Positions 17,802 to 25,152 of a stretch of 64,000 nt of DNA are shown piece after piece (the first letter of the stretch is position 1; each line of letters begins with the position of its first letter). The stretch is from Owenweeksia sp. Its GTDB lineage: Bacteria > Bacteroidota > Bacteroidia > Flavobacteriales > Schleiferiaceae. Below the pieces are notes generated by a model. That model worked only from the letters and a program-made list of their open reading frames with translations. It did not search any database and was not told the DNA's origin. The stretch covers positions 62,001 to 126,000 of the forward strand of contig NZNV01000010.1 in NCBI GenBank assembly GCA_002695025.1. The letters are read 5' to 3'. A program made the translations under genes and the position numbers.

Positions 17802-19243
17802 TGGTACAGGAAACGCAGTATATTTCGGATACCGGGTGATATTCCGCCACTGAACTTTTCCACCAAAGCTATTTTGTGAGCACGCGTTTGGGTGGGATAG
17901 GGGTAGATCTTGTTGAAGATGGCTCCTGCTCCCAGCCCCTGTTGTTTGGCCATAATCAGTTCCTGCACCATTTCTCCGGCATTGGGGGCCACAATGGTGC
18001 CGCCCAGCACTTTGCCATTGCGGGGCTTCCAGCGGCTTTTTTTCAGGAAGAGGATAACGTGTCCGTAACGGTAGTCCGAGGCAATGGCCCGGTCATCACC
18101 TTCCAGTTTAAAATCCACCACTTCATAAGGGAGACTGCGCTTTTCCATTTCTTCCTTGCTGAGGCCAAAAGTGGCTACTTGGGGATCGGTAAACGTGCAC
18201 CAACTGAAATTGTCCAGATTGAACTTTTGCTTAAAGGGCCAGGGTATAAAAAAATTATTGAGTAAAATGGTGGTATGTAACTCAGCACCATGACTAAACA
18301 AAACGTTGTGGGCCGCATCACCGGCAAAAACAATATTCCGGTTACCCTTTGCCCTCAAGTAGTTATCTATCAGTGGCCAGTCTTTTTCCCGGTCCATTTT
18401 CACACCGGCCTTTTCCAGCTGTAAAGTGTCATAGGGGATATCCCGTCCTATGCCCACCAGAACGGCATCACAGGGTATTTCAATTTCTTTCCCTTCCTGA
18501 TTTTTAAGCACGGCCGTCCGGCCATTTCGAAAAGCAACCAACTCCTGTCCCAGCCTGAAATCTATATCTTCCTTTTCCAGCTGTTGTTGCAACAGCGCTG
18601 AAACTTCAGGAAGTTCCTTCTTTAGGATACGGTCATTCTTTTCGAGCACCGTAACCTTTGAACCTAGCCGTGCAAAACACTGGCTCATTTCCAAACCGAT
18701 AGGACCACCCCCGATCACCAGGAAATTCTCCGGAATAAAATCGATGTGGAAGAGGTTCTCGTTGGTGAAAATTTTCATCCTTTCCATGCCCTCCACCTGT
18801 ATCCTGCGTGGTTTGCTACCGGTGGCCACCAGTATTTTCTTCGCCTGGTATTCCTGGCCGTTAACCTCTACCGCATTCCTGCCGGAAAAGGAGGCTTGTC
18901 CAATAAGCACGTCTATCCCCTCCTCTTTTTTCAGGTAGTCAGCACTTTCATGCTTGCGGATAATCTCCTGCCGGCTGTGTACATAGTCCAACACTCTACG
19001 GATGTCCGGCTTCCCGGATAGGGTATATCCGTAGGCTTCACTATCGCTTGCTTTTTTGAGAATGTCGGTAACGTGGATCAGTGCTTTGCTGGGGATGCAA
19101 CCGGAATTAAGGCATTCGCCTCCAAAATTGTCCTTATCCTTATCGATCATCAACACTTTGAAACCGAACTGTGCCATACCAATTCCTACACCCAGTCCAC
19201 CGGAGCCGGCTCCTATTACAATAATGTCATATCCGGTTTTCAT
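17798..19243 (-). CDS. Mercuric-reductase-like pyridine nucleotide-disulfide oxidoreductase
   Basis: 481 residues. FAD-binding IIVIGAGSGGLGVGIG (7-22), redox-active disulfide GGECLNSGCIPSK (C44, C49), NAD(P)-binding VIGGGPIGLE near 175-184, and a C-terminal dimerisation domain with YPYPTQTRAHK. The region before the end matches the MerA-like branch rather than lipoamide dehydrogenase (no HPHPT, no E3 partners nearby). It lacks both the N-terminal metal-binding domain and the C-terminal cysteine pair of true mercuric reductase, so Hg(II) reduction is unlikely. It lies 57 bp downstream of the nucleoside phosphorylase on the same strand. Confidence 0.87.
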   Translation of the reverse strand: MKTGYDIIVIGAGSGGLGVGIGMAQFGFKVLMIDKDKDNFGGECLNSGCIPSKALIHVTDILKKASDSEAYGYTLSGKPDIRRVLDYVHSRQEIIRKHESADYLKKEEGIDVLIGQASFSGRNAVEVNGQEYQAKKILVATGSKPRRIQVEGMERMKIFTNENLFHIDFIPENFLVIGGGPIGLEMSQCFARLGSKVTVLEKNDRILKKELPEVSALLQQQLEKEDIDFRLGQELVAFRNGRTAVLKNQEGKEIEIPCDAVLVGIGRDIPYDTLQLEKAGVKMDREKDWPLIDNYLRAKGNRNIVFAGDAAHNVLFSHGAELHTTILLNNFFIPWPFKQKFNLDNFSWCTFTDPQVATFGLSKEEMEKRSLPYEVVDFKLEGDDRAIASDYRYGHVILFLKKSRWKPRNGKVLGGTIVAPNAGEMVQELIMAKQQGLGAGAIFNKIYPYPTQTRAHKIALVEKFSGGISPGIRNILRFLYH

Positions 19244-19300
19244 ACGCTGGCTTAAACGAAAAATTACCCTTTTACGAAGGGCCTGTACATAGCAAAAGGC

Positions 19301-20113
19301 TTAAAGGCTATCCATCAACTCTACAAAGAGATTGCTGAGCTTATCATCTGCTTCACCGGCTACGGCAATAATTTCTTCAATGTTTACGGGCTGCAGGTTA
19401 TCAGGATCACATTCATCTGTAATAACAGACACCGCAAGGCAGGGAAGGTTCATGTGGTTGGCAATGATCACCTCCGGCACAGTACTCATCCCCACCATAT
19501 CCGCTCCGATGATCTTCAGGTACCGATACTCGGCCCGGGTTTCCAGGTTAGGACCGGTAACGGAAGCATATACACCTTCCCTCACAGGAACCATTTGTCT
19601 ACCGGCTATTTCTTTGAGCTTTGCAATAAGGTCCTTTTTGTAAGGCTCGCTCATATCCGGAAAGCGTGGCCCCAACACTTCCAGGTTAGGACCGGTAAGG
19701 GGATTAAAGGGCTGCAGGTTGATATGATCTTCAATGATCACCAGGTCACCTTTTCGGTACTGGAGGTTTACACCACCGGCCGCATTGGAAAGAAGCAGGG
19801 TTTGAATGCCGAGCATCTTCATCACCCGGATAGGGAAGGTAATTTCCTGCATGGAATGGCCTTCGTAAAAATGAAAGCGGCCCTGCATGGCCACAATTTT
19901 TTTACCGTTCACCTTACCGCAAATGAGGTGACCGGCATGGTACTCCATGGTAGCCACCGGAAAGTGTGGAATGTTCTTATAATTAATGGTTTCGAGTACC
20001 TCTATCTTGTCAATGAGCTTCCCTAAACCCGTGCCCAATACTACACCCACATCGGGATTATCGTACCCTCTGCGTTTAAGGAATGCGGTGGCTTCTTCAA
20101 GTTTATGGATCAT
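19301..20113 (-). CDS. Purine nucleoside phosphorylase (type I, trimeric class)
   Basis: 270 residues. It cleaves purine (deoxy)nucleosides with phosphate to the free base and (deoxy)ribose-1-phosphate. Family motifs are VVLGTGLGKL near residue 24 (phosphate loop), AMQGRFHFYEGH, SNAAGGVN and GVYASVTGPNLETRAEYR, with EVIIANHMNLPCLAVSVITDEC in the C-terminal third. Its start overlaps the stop of the upstream glycosyltransferase-like gene (ATGA), so the two are translationally coupled. This coupling suggests a dedicated job beyond general salvage. Confidence 0.95.
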   Translation of the reverse strand: MIHKLEEATAFLKRRGYDNPDVGVVLGTGLGKLIDKIEVLETINYKNIPHFPVATMEYHAGHLICGKVNGKKIVAMQGRFHFYEGHSMQEITFPIRVMKMLGIQTLLLSNAAGGVNLQYRKGDLVIIEDHINLQPFNPLTGPNLEVLGPRFPDMSEPYKKDLIAKLKEIAGRQMVPVREGVYASVTGPNLETRAEYRYLKIIGADMVGMSTVPEVIIANHMNLPCLAVSVITDECDPDNLQPVNIEEIIAVAGEADDKLSNLFVELMDSL

Positions 20114-20709
20114 AGGTCTGGAAATTTTTTGAGGTCATCAATAGTATCGAGATCAGTTTTTTCAGGCAGCAGTGCCCTGGAAAGCCCTTGTTTTTTCACT
20201 TGTGCCAAAGTTTGGTCAAAAACGCTTTCAGTACTCCAATCTACGTTTTCAAAGATATTCACCTTTTGGGAGAGGCCCAAGAGGTAATAACCACCATCAT
20301 TAGCCGGTCCAATCACCACATTATGGTCTTCAAGCTTTCTAAAGGCTTCTTCAAGGGTTTGCGCATCCATTTCGGGGCAGTCACTACCAATGATCACTAT
20401 TTTCTTATAGCCTTCATCAAAGCCCTTTACAAAGGCTTCGTGCATACGGGCACCCAGATCATTGCCATGCTGGAGCTTCTTCTCAAAATCCTGGGGGGAC
20501 CAATTATCCTCCTGATTGATGAAATCTCCATAATACAATTGCCGGGCAGCATTTACGCCAAGAGCAGCCAAACGGGTTACTTCCAGCAATTTTTTGTAGA
20601 TCTCAACGGCCTGGTGATGCCCCAGATCTTTTCCCAGCCTGGTTTTTACTTTGCCCTGGATAGGATTTTTGATAAAGATCAGCAGTAAGCGGTCGGACAA
20701 TAGCGGCAT
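20110..20709 (-). CDS. TIGR04282/DUF2064-type transferase (rSAM/selenodomain-associated, arsenosugar-type)
   Basis: 199 residues, a CofC/GT-A-like nucleotidyl- or glycosyltransferase fold. Diagnostic motifs are LLIFIKNPIQGKVKTRLGKD (residues 8-27), IIGSDCPEMDA near the middle and GPANDGGYYLLGLS. The family is repeatedly found beside a partner GT2 (TIGR04283) and radical-SAM arsenosugar genes, from family knowledge. Here the partner lies just upstream, and this start codon lies 107 bp inside the partner's 3' end. The substrate is unproven. Confidence 0.88.
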   Translation of the reverse strand: MPLLSDRLLLIFIKNPIQGKVKTRLGKDLGHHQAVEIYKKLLEVTRLAALGVNAARQLYYGDFINQEDNWSPQDFEKKLQHGNDLGARMHEAFVKGFDEGYKKIVIIGSDCPEMDAQTLEEAFRKLEDHNVVIGPANDGGYYLLGLSQKVNIFENVDWSTESVFDQTLAQVKKQGLSRALLPEKTDLDTIDDLKKFPDL

Positions 20710-21421
20710 CTTGAGTATCTAGTTTGGTATCGGATATTTTTTTCTTGTACAGTTTAAGGAGCTGTGCCTGGCTCTTTCCCATTTTATAATTCAGCCACAC
20801 CAGGAAAAAAACCCACTGCAGGCGCAAGGGTCCGTTTTCTATATACTTGCGTGCCGAAGTTACCGTGGTACGGGGAATTATAGTAAAAGACCCGGCATTT
20901 TTTATACGATGAATGATTTCCTGATCTTCCAACATCAGGTGGTCATCGCGGTACCCGCCAATGCTTTTAAAACATTCCCGTTTTATAAAAAGACTTTGGT
21001 CCCCAAAGCGGAAATAATTCACATCAAAGCGGGTAAACCAGGCATTGGCTTTCAGGAACCAGTGATCATTGTCAAAAGAAAGACGGTAGCAGCCGGCATC
21101 AAAGCCTTCATCCAGCTTCTGCATGATATCATGAATAAAACCCTGCGGTGGACGAGTATCGGCATGCAAAAAGTAAAGAGTGTTATTCCCGGCCAGGCTT
21201 GCTCCAAAGTTCAACTGGCTTCCACGCCCCTTATAAGGAGCCTTTACAAAACGCACTCCTCTTTTCAGGACTTCAAAAGGGGTGAGGTCCGTGCTGCCAC
21301 CATCGGAAACAATAATCTCCACCTTAAGGTCTTCGGTCTCGTGCAAGAGAAAATCCAGCAGGGAGCCTATGGTAGCTTCCTCATTAAAGGTGGGAATGAT
21401 GATGGAAAAAGAATATTCCAT
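20603..21421 (-). CDS. TIGR04283-type family 2 glycosyltransferase (rSAM/selenodomain-associated)
   Basis: 272 residues from the ATG at 21421 (MEYSFSIIIPTFNEE); an in-frame ATG at 21457 would add 12 non-conserved residues. GT2 features are IIIPTFNEE, VSDGGSTD, the family-specific GRGSQLNFGA, FLHADTRPP (DxD-like) and FGDQSLFIKRE followed by MLEDQEI. The family usually ends near the helix after LVWLNYKMG. This one carries about 35 further basic residues, which are the part overlapping the next gene by 107 bp. It lies 44 bp after dprA (8 bp if the longer start is used). Confidence 0.87.
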   Translation of the reverse strand: MEYSFSIIIPTFNEEATIGSLLDFLLHETEDLKVEIIVSDGGSTDLTPFEVLKRGVRFVKAPYKGRGSQLNFGASLAGNNTLYFLHADTRPPQGFIHDIMQKLDEGFDAGCYRLSFDNDHWFLKANAWFTRFDVNYFRFGDQSLFIKRECFKSIGGYRDDHLMLEDQEIIHRIKNAGSFTIIPRTTVTSARKYIENGPLRLQWVFFLVWLNYKMGKSQAQLLKLYKKKISDTKLDTQDAAIVRPLTADLYQKSYPGQSKNQAGKRSGASPGR

Positions 21422-21465
21422 TTTAAGGGTATCTTCAATAGTACGCTGAGACAGCATTAAATGTT

Positions 21466-22569
21466 TTAACGGAGCGAATAGACTTTTCCGGGATGGCTCT
21501 GCACCACACCTTTGAGTTCCAGGCTCATTAAAACGGTAAGCACTTTACCAATGGGCCATTCGGCACGGTAACCAATCTTATCCAGCTCCAGTTTACCGTT
21601 GGCCTCATTCAATATACGATGCAGTATTTTCTCCGGTTCATCCATCTCTATAAACAACTGCCTTTGCGGTTGAGCCTTTACTTCTAGCTCCTCCCATCCT
21701 AAAAGGTACTTCAGGTCTTCCACTCCACTTAATAAAGATGCTTTATTGGTCTTAATAAGATAATTGCACCCTTCTGAAAAAGTATCGTCCAACCTGCCCG
21801 GCACGGCAAAAACATCTCGATTATAGTTGTTGGCAATTTCGGCTGTAATAAGGGCACCACCCTTGCGGGCAGCTTCCACCACTATCGTAGCGTCACACAT
21901 TCCGGCAATAATCCGGTTACGTTTGGGAAAATTCTCACGATCCGGGGGAGTGCCACTTATAAACTCACTAAGCAGGCTACCGCCTTCGTCCAGTATTTTT
22001 TGAGCGGTGTTTCTATGCAGGGCAGGATAAACGGTATCCAGTCCATGGCCAAGTATTGCCACGGTGAGAAGCTTATGCTGTAAGGCTGCTTTATGACTGG
22101 CAATGTCAATTCCGTAGGCCAGCCCGCTTACCACCAGGGGTTTAAAAGGCTGCAGACTTTTTATAAAGTTGTTGCAAAAGTTCTTGCCATAGTCGGTAGC
22201 ATTACGCGAGCCCACCATAGCCAGAGCTCTTTGTTCATTAAGCAGGGTTTTTCCTTTCTGGTAGAGCATCACCGGCCCATCCTCACACAGCTTAAGTCGC
22301 CTGGGGTAATTTTTGTCCAGGTAAAAGAGCGGGGTGATGTCATTTTTCAGGATGAAGTCTATCTCCTCTCCGGCCCGATGCAAAACCTCTTGTTCTGAAA
22401 TACTCTTCGCAGACTTGGCACCGATACCCGGTACTTTCTGAAGAAGGCTGCGTTTCTCTTTGAATACGGCCTCGGCACTACCGCAATGGGCCACCAGGCT
22501 CCTGGCATTAATGGTACCCACCCCGGGAATGAGGGTAAGGCCGATACGATATAAAAGATCGCTATTCAC
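21466..22569 (-). CDS. dprA: DNA processing protein DprA
   Basis: Binds incoming single-stranded DNA in natural transformation and loads RecA. 367 residues. An N-terminal helix-hairpin-helix/SAM-like region (about 1-70, with GVGTINARSL and VPGIGAKSAKSI) leads to the Rossmann domain, with AMVGSRNATDYG (117-128), VVSGLAYGIDIASH (146-159) and NRIIAGMCDATIVVEA. A C-terminal winged helix (last ~65 residues) completes it. Together with comEC at the window start it supports competence. Confidence 0.96.
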   Translation of the reverse strand: MNSDLLYRIGLTLIPGVGTINARSLVAHCGSAEAVFKEKRSLLQKVPGIGAKSAKSISEQEVLHRAGEEIDFILKNDITPLFYLDKNYPRRLKLCEDGPVMLYQKGKTLLNEQRALAMVGSRNATDYGKNFCNNFIKSLQPFKPLVVSGLAYGIDIASHKAALQHKLLTVAILGHGLDTVYPALHRNTAQKILDEGGSLLSEFISGTPPDRENFPKRNRIIAGMCDATIVVEAARKGGALITAEIANNYNRDVFAVPGRLDDTFSEGCNYLIKTNKASLLSGVEDLKYLLGWEELEVKAQPQRQLFIEMDEPEKILHRILNEANGKLELDKIGYRAEWPIGKVLTVLMSLELKGVVQSHPGKVYSLR

Positions 22570-22625
22570 CAGGAAAATTTACAAAAATCCGGTAAATAGC
22601 GATCGTTCGTTGAAAGTCTTATTTA

Positions 22626-24476
22626 TCAGCGTACTATAACCAGCTTTCGCTCCAGCGTACCTGCATCCGTCCGAACATTCAGGACATGAGTGCCACCGGA
22701 CAAATGTGAAACATCCATAGAATAACGTCCGCTGCCTTCCTCATTGAATTGTATCGGCAAAGCTTGACCTGCTATATTGGAGATAGTGATCTCCTGTACG
22801 TGTACCGGATTTTCAAAAGTGAGCTGGGCATGATCCTGGGCAGGGTTCGGATACAAGGCCACAGCAGCTCCGGATAGCTCATCCGTGGAAAAGATAGCCG
22901 CTACATCAACGTAGGTAATATGGTTCATATAGGTCATTCCACCTCCATTATTGGCGTGAGTAAATTCCCCTCCGATATAAAGGTTATTATTCATGTACAC
23001 CAAACTGTTAACGGTAGAGTCCAGCACACCGAAACCACCTACCCAGCCATCTTTGTAATGCAAAAGGTTACGGCCATTGGTACCAAATCCCGGATACACG
23101 ATATTGCCTCCTATGAATAATCCGTAGGGGGTACTTTCCAGGGCCTTTACACTTTGGGATTGCAGGTTGGTTTGCCAGCTAAATTGCCAGGACTCTCCAA
23201 TTACCCTGGTCCATTGACTACCGTCAAAATACCCAACAGCAAAGGTGTCCTGTTGGCTGGAGCTCAACAGCTGACAACCGGCAAAAAGATTACCATCATG
23301 GGTTTCCAGGGCATAAACGGTGTTGGTTACTCCATTAGCCAGGGTGGAAAACTGGGTACCATCCCAGGCAGCAACCCTGTTGTAGGTGACTCCGTCTATT
23401 TGCTCAAAAGCTCCTCCCAGTATAAGTTTACCATTGTGTACTGTTAACGAATGCACCGGGGCATTGGGTGTGCCTATACCTACCCATTCAGAGCCATCCC
23501 ACTTGGCAAAGTTCTGGAACATGCTAGTAGCATTGATCTTACTCCTGAACCACCCCGCAGCATATAACTCATTATTATAAACCTCTAAGTCATACACTAT
23601 GTTGGGTAAGGCACCTATGTAAAAGTCTCCGATACTACTCCATTGCGAGCCATCCCACATAGCTACACTGGAACCTATACCTGTACTACCTGCCTGCCAG
23701 ATGTCACCAGCAACCACTATATTACCATTCCACTCCAGCATATCATGCACATCGTGCTCTACCCCAGTTCCGCCAAAGGGTACCCAGTCAAAACCTGCAA
23801 TCCCGGATATCCAGTTTCCGATACTACCAGCCGCAACGGTTCCAGCCGTATCAAAGGTACCGGCTGCCAGCAAATCACCTGAGCTTAGGGGTATAATGGT
23901 ATTTACATTTCCATCTATACCCGCTTTCATACTCTGGAAGTTTTGAATGGCGGGGTAACCCGGTTGTATCCAGGCCAGCTCCTCCGGGGTAAAACCACTT
24001 TGGCCAACCCAACCGTTAAGCTCCTTCATTTCCATATCCAGGAGGTAGGCGTAGTTCATTTCACGGCTGATCTTGCGGGCCAAAGGATCATGACCACTGG
24101 TCTTGATAAGATACCCTACCGCACAATACGTATTATAGGGATCTATGAAAACCGGTTGCCGCTTTGCGTGGTACAGGTTTTTTGGGAAAACCCCCGCTTC
24201 AGCATATTGGGCCAGGTGTTGCAAGGCCGTAAGGCGGTTCTGCTTCTGCTTGTTGTTCAGGTGATCAGTAGGTCTTTCACTCAATATACGGTGTACCCAA
24301 AAAAGATGGGTTTGAATGGGATTTTCCTCAGCCGGGAGTTCAAATATCTCAGGAGGTAAATTTTTCTCATACGCCCACCTTTCATTGACATCCTTAAGGG
24401 ATTCATAAAGGTTCTGGGCTTGCATACTGGCAGCGCCAATTAGGGTAAAGACGAAAAGAAGTACTCGTGTTTTCAT
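22626..24476 (-). CDS. T9SS type A cargo: conserved N-terminal cap plus beta-propeller
   Basis: 616 residues. Signal peptide 1-20. Residues ~21-170 form a conserved all-alpha-looking domain with FIDPYNTYCAVGYLIKTSG, seen in related Bacteroidetes proteins but, as far as I know, without an assigned function. Then come about six repeats of ~50 residues with the pattern L-Y-x-G-G-x-F ... W-D-G-S-Q-W (for example MWDGSQWSSIG, KWDGSEWVGIG, AWDGTQFSTL), a beta-propeller. The type A T9SS signal is the last ~80 residues (VALYPNPAQDHAQLTF ... RKLVIVR). It is divergent from the sigma factor gene with 118 bp between starts. Confidence 0.87.
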   Translation of the reverse strand: MKTRVLLFVFTLIGAASMQAQNLYESLKDVNERWAYEKNLPPEIFELPAEENPIQTHLFWVHRILSERPTDHLNNKQKQNRLTALQHLAQYAEAGVFPKNLYHAKRQPVFIDPYNTYCAVGYLIKTSGHDPLARKISREMNYAYLLDMEMKELNGWVGQSGFTPEELAWIQPGYPAIQNFQSMKAGIDGNVNTIIPLSSGDLLAAGTFDTAGTVAAGSIGNWISGIAGFDWVPFGGTGVEHDVHDMLEWNGNIVVAGDIWQAGSTGIGSSVAMWDGSQWSSIGDFYIGALPNIVYDLEVYNNELYAAGWFRSKINATSMFQNFAKWDGSEWVGIGTPNAPVHSLTVHNGKLILGGAFEQIDGVTYNRVAAWDGTQFSTLANGVTNTVYALETHDGNLFAGCQLLSSSQQDTFAVGYFDGSQWTRVIGESWQFSWQTNLQSQSVKALESTPYGLFIGGNIVYPGFGTNGRNLLHYKDGWVGGFGVLDSTVNSLVYMNNNLYIGGEFTHANNGGGMTYMNHITYVDVAAIFSTDELSGAAVALYPNPAQDHAQLTFENPVHVQEITISNIAGQALPIQFNEEGSGRYSMDVSHLSGGTHVLNVRTDAGTLERKLVIVR

Positions 24477-24594
24477 AATTTATGCTTTTCAAATTAGATG
24501 CAAAAGGAAGGAAGAGGGTTGCGTAAAAGGATTTCATAAAAGTAAAGCAACCTTATTTACCTTTAATGCATCATAGGTTAAACCACAATTTGCA

Positions 24595-25152
24595 TTGGTT
24601 CCAGACGAACTTATAAAGGCCTGCCAAAAAGGGAAAACTGAAGCTCAAGGTGAGCTATACCGTCTTTTTTACCGTAAAATGTACGGTGTATGCCTTTATT
24701 ATTCCAAAGACGAAACGGAGGCCATGGACCACTTGCAGGATGGTTTCATCCATCTTTTCCAAAAGATAAAAAAATATTCCTTTCAAGGTTCTTTTGAAGG
24801 ATGGACGCGAAGGGTGTTTGTGAATTTGATTTTACAGAAGTACCGAAGCAGGAAGTTGTTGTACCCCACCGGGCTGGAAACTTTATCCGCAGAGGACTTC
24901 AGCTATGAAAGCATTATTGAGGATATTACAGCAGCGGACCTTCTGGAAATGGTGAGAGAGCTTTCTCCCCAGTACAGGCTGGTATTTAACCTGTTTGCGA
25001 TTGAGGGGTTCTCACATAAGGAGATTGCGGAAAAGTTAAACATAACAGAGGGTACTTCCAAAAGTAATTTATCGAGGGCCCGTACATTATTGCAGGAAAA
25101 AGTAAGGGAGCGATTCCCTGAAAGTTACAGAATGAAGAGCAATGGAAAATAA
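24595..25152 (+). CDS. ECF-type RNA polymerase sigma factor (TTG start)
   Basis: 185 residues. Sigma region 2 spans about 10-85 (LYRLFYRKMYGVCLYYSKDETEAMDHLQDGFIHLFQKI) and region 4 about 115-165 (LSPQYRLVFNLFAIEGFSHKEIAEKLNITEGTSKSNLSRAR), the usual helix-turn-helix. No ATG is available before region 2, so the TTG at 24595 is the best start. The next gene begins 11 bp inside this one, so the pair is coupled, and that product probably controls this sigma factor. Confidence 0.92.
   Translation: MVPDELIKACQKGKTEAQGELYRLFYRKMYGVCLYYSKDETEAMDHLQDGFIHLFQKIKKYSFQGSFEGWTRRVFVNLILQKYRSRKLLYPTGLETLSAEDFSYESIIEDITAADLLEMVRELSPQYRLVFNLFAIEGFSHKEIAEKLNITEGTSKSNLSRARTLLQEKVRERFPESYRMKSNGK

Noticed and set aside
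17798-19243. Mercuric reductase, and thus a mercury-resistance locus
   Set aside because: The active-site disulfide is present, but the C-terminal cysteine pair and the heavy-metal domain are missing, and no merR, merT or merP is nearby.
24500-24575. Inverted repeat GGTTGC / GCAACC upstream of the sigma factor as an operator
   Set aside because: The arms are only six bases, about 26 bases apart, with no support from position or symmetry; it could easily be chance.
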